From the NCBI RefSeq assembly GCF_009696045.1, contig NZ_VUMT01000008.1:87706-151705 (forward strand): a stretch of DNA of 64,000 nt, read 5' to 3'. The DNA comes from Velocimicrobium porci (GTDB lineage Bacteria; Bacillota; Clostridia; Lachnospirales; Lachnospiraceae). The position numbers and the translations under genes are program-made. Shown here in pieces: positions 55,700-63,829 of this stretch (within the stretch, counting starts at the first letter, position 1; the number at the start of each line of letters is the position of its first letter). Below the pieces are notes generated by a model. That model did no database searches. It saw only the letters and a program-made list of their open reading frames with translations, and was not told the DNA's origin.

Positions 55700-56608
55700 T
55701 TATCTATCATAAAACACCTCATAATGTCCAAACCCTATTGTAGCCCCCTTTCCGACATGAAAGTATTTCCCTGCTTCCAAAATTGGTGTCAATTCTGTCA
55801 AATCTCCATCAAAAACAGCCCAGCCTTCTATAGCAGGCAAATCTAAACGATTCCCTTTCTGATTTAAAGAATATCTGTGAAAATCAACAAGGCGGAATTG
55901 TTCTTCACAAACTTGTATCCGTTCTGCCTGTTCTATTATTGCTTCTTCATTCCATTCAATTCTATGTTCCGTATATATTTGTGATATTAGGGAAATTCTC
56001 CGGCTGATAAACCGTATCAGAGTTTCAAAAGAAATAGAATGACACAAGTTTTTACCAGTTACAATTCGTAACGGTGTGTCAAATCTTATCATAGCTGTTT
56101 TCGCCGTTTTTTCTCCCACACTCATACTATGAGGTATTAAATTTCTCATCCATGTTTTTCCACCTGCATAGATTAACGTTCCCGTCTCCGCTTCTGTGAT
56201 TCGAACCAGTTGAAAAGGTATCCGGTTAACACCCCAGCCTTTTCGCTCCATCGCCAATAATGCGTCCAGATATACCCCAATCTGTTCTGTAGCACTTCCA
56301 AATAACTTCAAATCAAATACACATTCATCTCCCACATTCCATTCTGTTTTTCCATCAATTAATACATGAAGTGTATATGGATTAACGGCTCCGCCTTCCT
56401 TTCCGGTATTGCTGAAACATTTTACATATAAACAGTTGTCTCGTCGTTCACACATAAAACATTTTGTTTTCGGCTTTTGACAAACAAACTCTCTGATACA
56501 ATGTCCCAATATACCTCGAATTGTAGAGCCAAGATAAGGGGGAAGTGTTCCCTTTTCTTTTGCAGAAAATGCAGCTCTTAATGTGAATATTTTAATATGT
56601 TCAAACAT
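55700..56608 (-). CDS. cas6: Cas6-family CRISPR RNA endonuclease
   Basis: The 302-residue protein has the Cas6 layout: the N-terminal stretch LPPYLGSTIRGILGHCIREF followed by a Cys cluster (CFMCERRDNCLYVKC) and the C-terminal Gly loop HVGKGATIGFGHYEVF. It belongs to the COG5551/PF10040 form, which has this inserted Cys motif (probably zinc-binding). It cuts pre-crRNA within repeats. It is the first gene of the operon, GGAGAAAAACA before the ATG. Without an array in the window, its substrate must lie elsewhere in the genome if the system works. Confidence 0.88.
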   Translation of the reverse strand: MFEHIKIFTLRAAFSAKEKGTLPPYLGSTIRGILGHCIREFVCQKPKTKCFMCERRDNCLYVKCFSNTGKEGGAVNPYTLHVLIDGKTEWNVGDECVFDLKLFGSATEQIGVYLDALLAMERKGWGVNRIPFQLVRITEAETGTLIYAGGKTWMRNLIPHSMSVGEKTAKTAMIRFDTPLRIVTGKNLCHSISFETLIRFISRRISLISQIYTEHRIEWNEEAIIEQAERIQVCEEQFRLVDFHRYSLNQKGNRLDLPAIEGWAVFDGDLTELTPILEAGKYFHVGKGATIGFGHYEVFYDR

Positions 56609-56679
56609 TGTTTTTCTCCATTTTTATTATTTTTATTTCGATTCATGAAGTTGAAAATTTTTCCAGTCCCATTAGTCCA

Positions 56680-56690
56680 ATTGTACCATA
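56680..56690 (-). promoter_or_regulatory. Possible extended -10 promoter of the cas operon
   Basis: TATGG-TACAAT on the minus strand (TGn-type extended -10, hexamer at 56680-56685) lies about 70 bases before the cas6 ATG. No good -35 is seen. Confidence 0.35.
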
Positions 56691-56736
56691 TTTCTTTCTA
56701 CTTTTCTACAATTTTACCTAAAAACATTCAAAAAAC

Positions 56737-56772
56737 GAAAGCAGTTTGGATATTTTTACTCAAACTGCTTTC
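56737..56772 (-). terminator. Intrinsic terminator of the P1B-ATPase gene
   Basis: GAAAGCAGTTTG pairs perfectly with CAAACTGCTTTC; the minus strand continues GTTTTTTG. It lies about 50 bases after the ATPase stop and separates that gene from the cas operon. Confidence 0.85.
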
Positions 56773-56824
56773 ACTCTTATTTTTTTCTTTATTTAATTTC
56801 GTTCTTTATTTTAATAATTAGTTA

Positions 56825-58900
56825 TTAGGTAAGCAAATTCTGCATACTCTTCAGACTGATCGCCAATGTAGAAGTATTATGTAATAAAGCAGAGGTCGTT
56901 GGTTGTATTATTCCTCCAACTCCACATAATATAAGTACCGTATTAAATCCTACAATCAGACGATAATTTTTTCCTATTCGTTTCATTAATCCATTACTAA
57001 TCAGCTTTAATGTAACAATTTCAAATAAATTATCTGCGGCAATTGTAATATCTGCTATTTCTCTTGCAAGCTCTGCTCCATCACTAATTGCAATTCCAAC
57101 ATCAGCAGCTGATAATGCAGGTGAATCATTAATTCCATCACCAATCATAATTACTTTTCTTCCCCTTGCTTTTTCATGTTCGATAAAATTAGCTTTATCT
57201 TCTGGTAAAACCTCTGAATAATATTTATCAACTCCAACTTTTCTGGCAATCGCTTTCGCAGTCTTTTCACTATCTCCTGTCATCATGACAACATTATCTA
57301 TTCCAGTCTGTCTTAAAGAATTAATAACTGCTGCCGCCTCTTCCCTCAATGGGTCCTCTATACAGATAACAGCAGCCAGTTCCTGCTCTATTGCCAGATA
57401 AAGATAAGAATATTCGTCAGACAAAGAAGCAAACTTTGCTTCACAGCCGTCGGGAATTTTACAATTTTCATCTTCAAAAATAAAATGGTAACTTCCAATT
57501 ACAACTTTTTTATTATTTATAAAAGAAGAAATACCATGAGCTACAATATAATCAACCTTTGAATGCATCTCTTTGTGTTCCAGCCCTTTTTTTCTGGCAG
57601 CATCGACAACTGCTTTTGCCATTGAATGTGGAAAATGTTCCTCCAGACAAGCTGCAACTCTCAACAATTCATCTTCATTCTCATTATTAAAAGAAATAAC
57701 ATCAATAACGGTTGGCTTTGCTTTTGTTAATGTACCCGTTTTATCAAATACAATCGTTGTAGCTTCTGCAACTGCTTCTAAATACTTCCCTCCTTTGACT
57801 GTTATATCATAAAGACTTGCCTCCCGAATTGCGGATAAAACTGCAATCGGCATCGCAAGCTTTAAGGCGCATGAAAAATCTACCATTAATACTGATAATG
57901 CTTTTGTTATGCTTCTTGTACATAAATAAGTGAGTGCTGTTCCAGCCAATGTGTATGGTACAAGCTTATCCGCCAAATGCTCAGCTTTTCCCTCTAATTT
58001 CGATTTTAACTTCTCAGATTCTTCAATCATTGCAACAATCTTTTCAAATTTAGTAGAATTGCCAACCGCTTTTACTTCTATTGTCAATTCACCCTCTTCC
58101 AAAACAGTTCCTGCATAAACATATCCACCTTCTACTTTTCTGATTGGAACAGATTCACCAGTCAAAGAAGCCTGGTTAACCATTGCTTCGCCAGAAACCA
58201 CAACTCCATCAAATGGAATTACATTTCCCATATGGACAACCACACAATCATTCACTTTAATTTGATCCGGCAATACAAGTATTTCCTGGTCACCTCTCAC
58301 TAACCAAACCCTTTTAACATTCAGTGACATACTCCGTGCAAGATCATCTACAGATTTCTTATGTGTCCATTCTTCTAATAGTTCTCCAATTCCTAAAAGA
58401 AACATAATAGAACTTGCCGTACTTATGTCATTTCTTAAAACTGATACGCCGATTGCTGTAGCATCTAAAACTGCTACCTCTATCTTCCAATGTATCAGAC
58501 TTTTTAATCCTCTGAAAATATATTTTCCTGCTTTAAGCACTATATAAACTGTACGAATTGGAGGCGGAAGCAAAAATTTGCCACCAATTCGTACAAAAAC
58601 TTTTCTCATTAGTTTTTCTTGATATTGTGCATTCAATTCTCTTCCTGATGTTGCCAAAACGCCTGAGGGAACAATTACATTTTCATATTGAAATTGTCTT
58701 AACATTGCAATTATCGTACTTCGCGCCCCTACATAACCAATCGTAACATCAGCTGTTCTTTCATATACTTTTACATATGTAACAAATTTTTTGCTATGAA
58801 GATAGTATAATAAAGTATCTGCCTGTTGAAATGACATTGTTTTTTGAATCAAATGAACACGTATTCTTCCATTTATCTCATGCTTTATAACAAATCTCAC
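56825..58900 (-). CDS. P1B-type heavy-metal ATPase with SCALK membrane motif
   Basis: The 691-residue protein has an HMA-like N-terminus (HEINGRIRVHLIQK, but without CxxC), about six to eight membrane segments, the actuator TGES (248-251), phosphorylated Asp386 in FDKTGTLTK, HP motif HFPHSMAKAV and hinge GDGINDSPALSAAD. The usual CPC is replaced by SCALK (343-347) in FSCALKLAMP, seen in a P1B subgroup linked to Mn, Zn or Fe export rather than Cu. A GTG start is chosen because GGAGG lies before it. DUF6110 lies upstream after a terminator-like hairpin. Confidence 0.9.
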   Translation of the reverse strand: MRFVIKHEINGRIRVHLIQKTMSFQQADTLLYYLHSKKFVTYVKVYERTADVTIGYVGARSTIIAMLRQFQYENVIVPSGVLATSGRELNAQYQEKLMRKVFVRIGGKFLLPPPIRTVYIVLKAGKYIFRGLKSLIHWKIEVAVLDATAIGVSVLRNDISTASSIMFLLGIGELLEEWTHKKSVDDLARSMSLNVKRVWLVRGDQEILVLPDQIKVNDCVVVHMGNVIPFDGVVVSGEAMVNQASLTGESVPIRKVEGGYVYAGTVLEEGELTIEVKAVGNSTKFEKIVAMIEESEKLKSKLEGKAEHLADKLVPYTLAGTALTYLCTRSITKALSVLMVDFSCALKLAMPIAVLSAIREASLYDITVKGGKYLEAVAEATTIVFDKTGTLTKAKPTVIDVISFNNENEDELLRVAACLEEHFPHSMAKAVVDAARKKGLEHKEMHSKVDYIVAHGISSFINNKKVVIGSYHFIFEDENCKIPDGCEAKFASLSDEYSYLYLAIEQELAAVICIEDPLREEAAAVINSLRQTGIDNVVMMTGDSEKTAKAIARKVGVDKYYSEVLPEDKANFIEHEKARGRKVIMIGDGINDSPALSAADVGIAISDGAELAREIADITIAADNLFEIVTLKLISNGLMKRIGKNYRLIVGFNTVLILCGVGGIIQPTTSALLHNTSTLAISLKSMQNLLT

Positions 58901-58920
58901 TTAATTTCCTCCATTCTAAG

Positions 58921-58986
58921 AAAAGCTGTTGCAAAAAGAAAATAATTGATTTTACTAATTACTTTTCTATTTACAACAGCTCTTTT
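58921..58986 (-). terminator. Imperfect hairpin between DUF6110 and ATPase genes
   Basis: AAAAGCTGTTG (58921-58931) pairs with CAACAGCTCTTTT (58974-58986), with AT-rich inner pairing. The minus strand ends in TTTTC. It may reduce read-through into the ATPase gene. Confidence 0.6.
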
Positions 58987-58998
58987 GTCACATCGACA

Positions 58999-59310
58999 CT
59001 ACTCTTCTGTCATTTCTTCTGAGAAATTCTCAGATACTTCTTCATTCCAGTCCGCCACCTCTTCAGATTCTTTTTTTCTTTCTTCATTTATCTGTTTTGC
59101 TTCTGCAAGAATATCTTCCGTATTTTCCTGAATTGTAGAAGTTGTCTTCATAACACAATCTTTTGCTCTTAAAACAGCTGCTGTACAATTTGTATAAAAC
59201 TTCTTTGCGTCACTGCTGGATAAAATCTTAATACCTGCTGTTCCAAATAACACACCCGCAGCAAAAATTCCTGCTTTCTTTAAACTAACATCTTTCAATT
59301 TATCAATCAT
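58999..59310 (-). CDS. DUF6110-family small protein
   Basis: The 103-residue protein (start at 59310, GGAGG 9 bases upstream) has one short hydrophobic stretch (AGIFAAGVLFGTAGIKIL), then TAAVLRAKDCVMKTTSTIQE and a Glu-rich coiled tail (DILAEAKQINEERKKE). This pattern is DUF6110, small proteins found beside P1B-type ATPases in Clostridia. It may anchor at the membrane and assist metal handling; function is unknown. It lies 98 bases upstream of the ATPase gene on the same strand. Confidence 0.75.
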   Translation of the reverse strand: MIDKLKDVSLKKAGIFAAGVLFGTAGIKILSSSDAKKFYTNCTAAVLRAKDCVMKTTSTIQENTEDILAEAKQINEERKKESEEVADWNEEVSENFSEEMTEE

Positions 59311-59394
59311 TATTATGTACCTCCTTACCATTATCTTCTAATTGTATATTTTTTATTATAAGAAAACGCCTTTCCTATTTCCATAGTTTTCTTT

Positions 59395-59748
59395 TTATTG
59401 ATAAATTTTATCAATATTTCTACGACTTACATTTTTATCTTTTAAAGTAGTTATCATATGTCGCACTGCTAATATCGGATGATAAAAAAGCATTCTAGGA
59501 CCAGCATATCTCATAACTGCCTGAATTTTAACCCGATTCTGTGGGGAATAACAGTGAACTTTACATGCGCTGCAAAATGTCTTGGTTTCCATAAATGGAC
59601 AATTTTGTGTTCGTTTTAATGCATATTCTTGCAAATCACTGCACTCATTACACAGCTCTTTTCTCTTTCCATGATTGCCACGACAATATATCTGTATCAT
59701 AACTTTCAATAGCTGCTTTTCTTTCTCTCTCTTTTTATCTACATTCAT
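59395..59748 (-). CDS. YgbA_NO (nitrous oxide-stimulated promoter) family protein
   Basis: The 117-residue protein has the PF11756 pattern: KVMIQIYCRGNHG, ECSDLQEYALKRTQNCPF, TFCSACKVHCYSP and QAVMRYAGPRMLFYHPILA. Seven Cys in CxxC-like groups suggest metal or cluster binding. The E. coli relative YgbA is linked to nitric oxide stress, but its biochemistry is not settled. It lies between the DUF6110 and fur genes on the same strand. The gap 59749-60047 upstream holds the fur terminator and no gene. Confidence 0.85.
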   Translation of the reverse strand: MNVDKKREKEKQLLKVMIQIYCRGNHGKRKELCNECSDLQEYALKRTQNCPFMETKTFCSACKVHCYSPQNRVKIQAVMRYAGPRMLFYHPILAVRHMITTLKDKNVSRRNIDKIYQ

Positions 59749-59944
59749 ATTTATCTTTTTACCTTTCTGGTTAAATTTTCATATATCGCACTTCTGCTGA
59801 ATTTCACTCCATTCTTAGCAACATATGTTATTACTTATTGCAACATAGATATATAACTTCTCTCTGTATAAAATTATAAAACTATAACAAAAATATAGAA
59901 TACAAATCAAGTTTTCCATATCACAAAATTTAGCTTAGTATCAC

Positions 59945-59988
59945 AAAAAATCTATCCACCTTTTCTCAAAAAGTGAATAGATTTTTTT
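59945..59988. terminator. Terminator after fur
   Basis: ATCTAT-CACCTTTT pairs imperfectly with AAAAGTGAATAGAT around CTC; both strands carry T-runs. It lies 60 bases after the fur stop. Confidence 0.75.
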
Positions 59989-60047
59989 AATCAATATCAT
60001 CTATCTTTCCATACATAAAGGCATGATATAAATAAACACATTCATTT

Positions 60048-60545
60048 TTATCTGCATATTCCTTTATCACATTCGCATTGTTTTACTGTTACAGATAAAA
60101 TATTTTGTTCTTTCATATATCCACAGGCTTTTAATCCGGCACAAATCACAGAATTCCAATTTTTAGCTGAGAGATGTTCTATTGTATTATCGTCCCATTC
60201 AATTGTACAAGCATCTTCCATCTCGCATTGTTCAGAATATGTAATTTTATACATATTTTTTCTACTGATTGCACCGATTTCTTCCAATGTATTTATCATT
60301 CGGTAAACAGTTGCCGTTCCTATTCTGTTATCAATTTTAAAAGCTTTATAATAGATTTCTTTACAACAGGAACACTCATTTTCTAAGATAATATCTAACA
60401 ACATCAATCGCTGTCTGGTAATTCTGCAACCTTTTTTCTTCAATTTTTCAATTATAATCTCTTTTTGCATCTGTGTCCTATGATAATTTCTGGAATCATA
60501 TGCTTTCTTTCTCTCCAAATGGTTTATCTCTTGCGTCATTGTCAT
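60048..60545 (-). CDS. Fur-family metal-responsive repressor
   Basis: The 165-residue protein has the Fur winged helix (KKKGCRITRQRLMLLDIIL and GTATVYRMINTLEEIGAI) with an internal Cys pair (ENECSCCKEIYY) and C-terminal Cys (KQCECDKGIC). The usual HHH metal motif between the domains is not evident, so the sensing site is unusual. GGAGG lies 9 bases before the ATG at 60545; longer readings run into the preceding gene. It ends the feo operon, suggesting feedback on iron uptake; a Fur box lies before feoA. The metal could also be Zn or Mn. Confidence 0.85.
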   Translation of the reverse strand: MTMTQEINHLERKKAYDSRNYHRTQMQKEIIIEKLKKKGCRITRQRLMLLDIILENECSCCKEIYYKAFKIDNRIGTATVYRMINTLEEIGAISRKNMYKITYSEQCEMEDACTIEWDDNTIEHLSAKNWNSVICAGLKACGYMKEQNILSVTVKQCECDKGICR

Positions 60546-60574
60546 TCTGTCACTCCTCCATTTTTCATCACTGT

Positions 60575-60712
60575 TTAATGGCAATGTCCTCCACAATGTT
60601 TACAATCTCCGCCACACTGAATTGATTTCCCATTCTTTTTATCTTGAATCATTCCACGAATGATTAATCCTACAATAGCTAATACAACTCCACCTACAAC
60701 AACTGTACCCAT
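60575..60712 (-). CDS. FeoB-associated Cys-rich membrane protein
   Basis: The 45-residue protein has one membrane segment (VVVGGVVLAIVGLIIRGM), a basic turn and a Cys/Gly/His tail (CGGDCKHCGGHCH). Small proteins of this form follow feoB in many Firmicutes and may help Fe2+ transfer or act as a FeoC substitute. AAGGAGG lies 7 bases before the ATG. It is 44 bases after feoB and 29 bases before fur, so all share an operon. Confidence 0.9.
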   Translation of the reverse strand: MGTVVVGGVVLAIVGLIIRGMIQDKKNGKSIQCGGDCKHCGGHCH

Positions 60713-60724
60713 TTAAAAGCCTCC

Positions 60725-60768
60725 TTACATATTTTTCCAACTACATATTTTTCCAACTACATATTTTT
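60725..60768 (-). repeat. Short tandem repeat across the feoB stop codon
   Basis: A 16-base unit (TTGGAAAAATATGTAG on the minus strand) occurs twice in full and once in part, spanning the last feoB codons, its TAG and the run-up to the next RBS. It looks like slippage duplication and adds spacing between the two genes. Confidence 0.8.
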
Positions 60769-62946
60769 TGCACCAGCAACACGATTTAAATTAATTTTTA
60801 AAGTATTGCTTTCTTTATACGGTCTTGCTAACAAATAGATAAATAGTGCTACTAATCCAAATGCCACAACAGTTCCAAATCCAAATGCTCCTGTTGTAAT
60901 TAATGTACCAATCTGATATACACAAAGAGCTACAACATAAGCAAGTAATGTCTGATAGCCAATTGCAAACCAGAACCATTTTGCATTATTCATTTCTCTC
61001 TTAATCGCTCCCATAGCAGCAAAACAAGGTGCACAGAGAAGATTGAATACAAGGAAGGAATAAGCAGCAACTGCTGTCATGCTTCCGGCTAGAGTACCCC
61101 AGATTTCTGCTCCATTTTCTTCTACCTCTGCAAAACCAAATAAGATACCAAATGTTCCTACTACATTTTCTTTTGCAACTAATCCTGTAATCGCTGCAAC
61201 TGCGGACTTCCAGTCGCCCCATCCAAGCGGAATAAAGAGCCAGCTGATTGTATTACCAATTGCCGCTAGAATACTGTGATTAAGCTCCATGTCATCTAAC
61301 ATTCTAAACTGTCCATCTACCCAGCCAAAATAGGTTGTAAACCATACAAAGATTGTAGAAAGTAAAATAATTGTTCCTGCCTTTTTAATAAATGACCAGC
61401 CGCGCTCCCACATACTTCTTAATATGTTACCAACTGTTGGCATATGGTATGCAGGTAATTCCATAACAAATGGTGCAGGTTCTCCTGCAAACATTTTTGT
61501 TTTCTTTAAAATAATACCTGAACAAATAATTGCTGCAATTCCAACAAAATATGCACTTGGAGCTACCCACCATGATCCGTTAAACAAAGCTCCGGCAATT
61601 AATGCAACAATTGGAAGCTTTGCACTGCATGGAATAAAGGTTGTTGTCATAATCGTCATTTTACGGTCACGGTCATTTTCAATTGTTCGAGAAGCCATAA
61701 TACCAGGAACACCACAACCACTTCCAATCAACATAGGAATAAAAGATTTTCCTGAAAGTCCAAATTTGCGGAAAATTCTATCCATAATAAATGCTACACG
61801 AGCCATATATCCACATGCCTCTAAGAATGCAAGGAATACAAATAACACAAGCATTTGAGGAACAAATCCAAGGACTGCTCCTACCCCTGCAACAATACCA
61901 TCTAAAATTAAACCTTGCAGCCAGTCTGCACAACCTACTGCAATTAAACCAGATTCAAGCATACTTGGAATACTTGGAACTGATATGCCAAAGAAACTCC
62001 ATCCATCACCAAATACACCATCATTTACCCAATCGGTTGCCCATGAACCAATTGTCGTAACTGAAACATAATATACGACAAACATAACTGCTGCAAAAAT
62101 TGGAAGCGCCAACCAGCGGTTTGTTACAATCTTATCAATTTTATCAGAGCTTGTTAATTTTTCTTTTTTATTCTTACTATAACATTCATTAATAATAGAA
62201 GAGATATATACATATCGTTCATTTGTAATAATACTTTCGGTATCATCATCCATTTCTTTTTCAATCTGAGCAATCTCTTCTGTAACATCCGGAACGGATT
62301 TCATCTGAGCAGAAATCTTATCGTCTTTTTCTAAAAGTTTAATCGCAAAAAATCTTTTTTGTTCTTCCGAAATGTCGCTTCCTAATTTTAATTCAATCTG
62401 CTCTAATACCGATTCTACTTCCGTAGCAAATTTATGTACAGGAAGAGCCACACTCTTTTTATTTGCAATTGCTACCGCCTTTTCCGCTGCCTTTTGAATT
62501 CCGGTTCCCTTTAACGCTGAAATCTCAACTACTTCACATCCAAGTTTTTGGCTTAATTTCTGAATATTTATTTTATCTCCACTTTTCTCTACAATATCCA
62601 TCATGTTTACTGCCATAATAACCGGAATTCCCAATTCCATTAACTGAGTAGATAAATATAAGTTTCTCTCAATATTCGTTCCATCTACAATATTTAAAAT
62701 TGCATCCGGTCTTTCTCCAATTAAGTAATTTCTCGCAACTACCTCTTCCAGTGTATACGGAGAAAGGGAATAAATTCCAGGAAGGTCCATAATTATAACA
62801 TCCTTATGCCCCTTTAGTTTACCTTCCTTTTTTTCAACTGTAACACCTGGCCAGTTTCCCACAAACTGATTGGAACCGGTCAAAGCATTAAACAAAGTCG
62901 TTTTACCACAGTTTGGGTTACCTGCTAACGCAATCTTAACTGACAT
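60757..62946 (-). CDS. feoB: Ferrous iron transport GTPase FeoB
   Basis: The 729-residue protein has an N-terminal G domain: G1 GNPNCGKTT (residues 9-17), DLPGIYSLSPYT (G3) and VNMMD (G4). A helical GDI-like spacer follows, then eight or more membrane segments with Gate motifs (GSGCGVPGIMASRT and CSAKLPIVALIAG). It imports Fe2+. The C-terminus is short. It lies downstream of two feoA genes and upstream of the Cys-rich protein and fur. A second promoter-like site precedes it at 63023-63047. Confidence 0.97.
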   Translation of the reverse strand: MSVKIALAGNPNCGKTTLFNALTGSNQFVGNWPGVTVEKKEGKLKGHKDVIIMDLPGIYSLSPYTLEEVVARNYLIGERPDAILNIVDGTNIERNLYLSTQLMELGIPVIMAVNMMDIVEKSGDKINIQKLSQKLGCEVVEISALKGTGIQKAAEKAVAIANKKSVALPVHKFATEVESVLEQIELKLGSDISEEQKRFFAIKLLEKDDKISAQMKSVPDVTEEIAQIEKEMDDDTESIITNERYVYISSIINECYSKNKKEKLTSSDKIDKIVTNRWLALPIFAAVMFVVYYVSVTTIGSWATDWVNDGVFGDGWSFFGISVPSIPSMLESGLIAVGCADWLQGLILDGIVAGVGAVLGFVPQMLVLFVFLAFLEACGYMARVAFIMDRIFRKFGLSGKSFIPMLIGSGCGVPGIMASRTIENDRDRKMTIMTTTFIPCSAKLPIVALIAGALFNGSWWVAPSAYFVGIAAIICSGIILKKTKMFAGEPAPFVMELPAYHMPTVGNILRSMWERGWSFIKKAGTIILLSTIFVWFTTYFGWVDGQFRMLDDMELNHSILAAIGNTISWLFIPLGWGDWKSAVAAITGLVAKENVVGTFGILFGFAEVEENGAEIWGTLAGSMTAVAAYSFLVFNLLCAPCFAAMGAIKREMNNAKWFWFAIGYQTLLAYVVALCVYQIGTLITTGAFGFGTVVAFGLVALFIYLLARPYKESNTLKINLNRVAGAKNM

Positions 62947-63022
62947 ATCCTACCTCTTTCTGCTCTATCGCTTTTTATTTTATTCGCTACTACTATTTCT
63001 AGTTCGTTCTATCTATATCTAA

Positions 63023-63036
63023 TTAGTAATAACTAA
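63023..63036 (-). promoter_or_regulatory. Palindromic operator-like site before feoB
   Basis: GTTAG-TTATTA-CTAAT (on the minus strand) shares both half-sites with the palindrome at the feoA promoter. TTTACA lies 17 bases before a weak -10 (TAATTA), suggesting an internal regulated promoter. Confidence 0.4.
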
Positions 63037-63052
63037 CATATATGTAAAAAAA

Positions 63053-63274
63053 TTATTCTACTAAAATCATTTCTGCGTCGGCTTTACGCAATGACAATTC
63101 ATAACCTCTTACCGTTATTTCCACCGGATCACCTAAAGGAGCAACCTTTCTGACAAAAATCTCAACCCCCTTTGTAATTCCCATATCCATGATACGTCTC
63201 TTTACTGGGCCCTCTCCAGTTAATTTTGTTACTTTTACTGTTTTTCCACATGGAATCTCTTTCAATGTCTTCAT
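63053..63274 (-). CDS. feoA: FeoA-domain protein (second copy)
   Basis: The 73-residue protein is a single SH3-like FeoA domain: TLKEIPCGKTVKV at the start, KRRIMDMGITKGVEIFV in the middle, and GDPVEITVRGYELSLRKADA at the end. FeoA helps FeoB work, probably by binding its cytoplasmic part. AAGGAG precedes the ATG. It lies between the other feoA and feoB. Confidence 0.95.
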   Translation of the reverse strand: MKTLKEIPCGKTVKVTKLTGEGPVKRRIMDMGITKGVEIFVRKVAPLGDPVEITVRGYELSLRKADAEMILVE

Positions 63275-63294
63275 TGTTTTTCCTATCTCCTTCT

Positions 63295-63510
63295 TTATCC
63301 GACCATAATTTTATTTGCCATATCTTTACCGATAGCAACTCTTGAATCCTTTACATTCACAATCATATTACCACCAATCTCTGATACGACAGTAACAATT
63401 CCACCTGCCACAAAACCTAGATTCTCTAAAAATCGTTTTGTTTCCTCTTTGCCACCAACCTTACGGATTACATTCGGTTCTCCGGCTTTCACCATTGTTA
63501 AAGGCATCAT
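63295..63510 (-). CDS. feoA: FeoA-domain protein (first copy)
   Basis: The 71-residue protein is also one FeoA domain (ETKRFLENLGFVAGGIVTVV and MIVNVKDSRVAIGKDMANKI). It is diverged from the second copy. It is the first gene of the feo operon, 20 bases upstream of the next feoA. A strong promoter with two operators lies upstream. Two stand-alone FeoA proteins before FeoB are usual in Clostridia. Confidence 0.95.
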   Translation of the reverse strand: MMPLTMVKAGEPNVIRKVGGKEETKRFLENLGFVAGGIVTVVSEIGGNMIVNVKDSRVAIGKDMANKIMVG

Positions 63511-63551
63511 AACTCATCTTCTTTCTTTCGTTAAATCGTTAATTTTTCTTT

Positions 63552-63570
63552 GATAATGATATTGATTTTC
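63552..63570 (-). promoter_or_regulatory. Fur box upstream of feoA
   Basis: GATAATGATATTGATTTTC agrees at most positions with the 19-base Fur consensus GATAATGATAATCATTATC. It lies just downstream of the predicted transcription start, so bound Fur would block initiation. Confidence 0.7.
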
Positions 63571-63581
63571 ATTTCTTTGTG

Positions 63582-63613
63582 GTTAGTATATGCTAACTTT
63601 TATTAGTTGTCAA
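63582..63613 (-). promoter_or_regulatory. feo promoter with overlapping palindromic operator
   Basis: On the minus strand: TTGACA (63608-63613), a 17-base spacer and TATACT (63585-63590). The perfect palindrome GTTAGCATATACTAAC (63582-63597) overlaps the -10, as expected for a repressor site; its form recalls DtxR/MntR-type sites more than Fur. The rest of 63614-63829 holds only AT-rich sequence and a TGTGCG...CGCACA hairpin near 63781-63815. Confidence 0.75.
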
Positions 63614-63829
63614 TAATCTTTTTGATATTTTTTATCATTTATATAAATTTTTCCATATATTTTTTTATTCAAACCTAAACAAACTCCATCAAATTCGAGT
63701 TCCTTTATCAATCTAATACAGCGGTGAGGAATAAAAACTTTTCGCAATAAAATAACCAGATATTTTACAATATAACCTCTTGTGCGGTAAAATTACTTTA
63801 GAAAATTTTTCGCACAGGAGGGTTATTAT

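Noticed and set aside
56609..56824. CRISPR array or leader upstream of cas6
   Set aside because: The stretch holds a terminator, an AT-rich promoter region and no repeats.
61424..61858. Plus-strand frame opposite feoB
   Set aside because: It mirrors the membrane-coding region of feoB and has no independent support.
63781..63815. Intrinsic terminator from the TGTGCG/CGCACA hairpin
   Set aside because: There is no gene ending nearby and the following sequence is an RBS, not a T-run; it is more likely a leader structure or chance.
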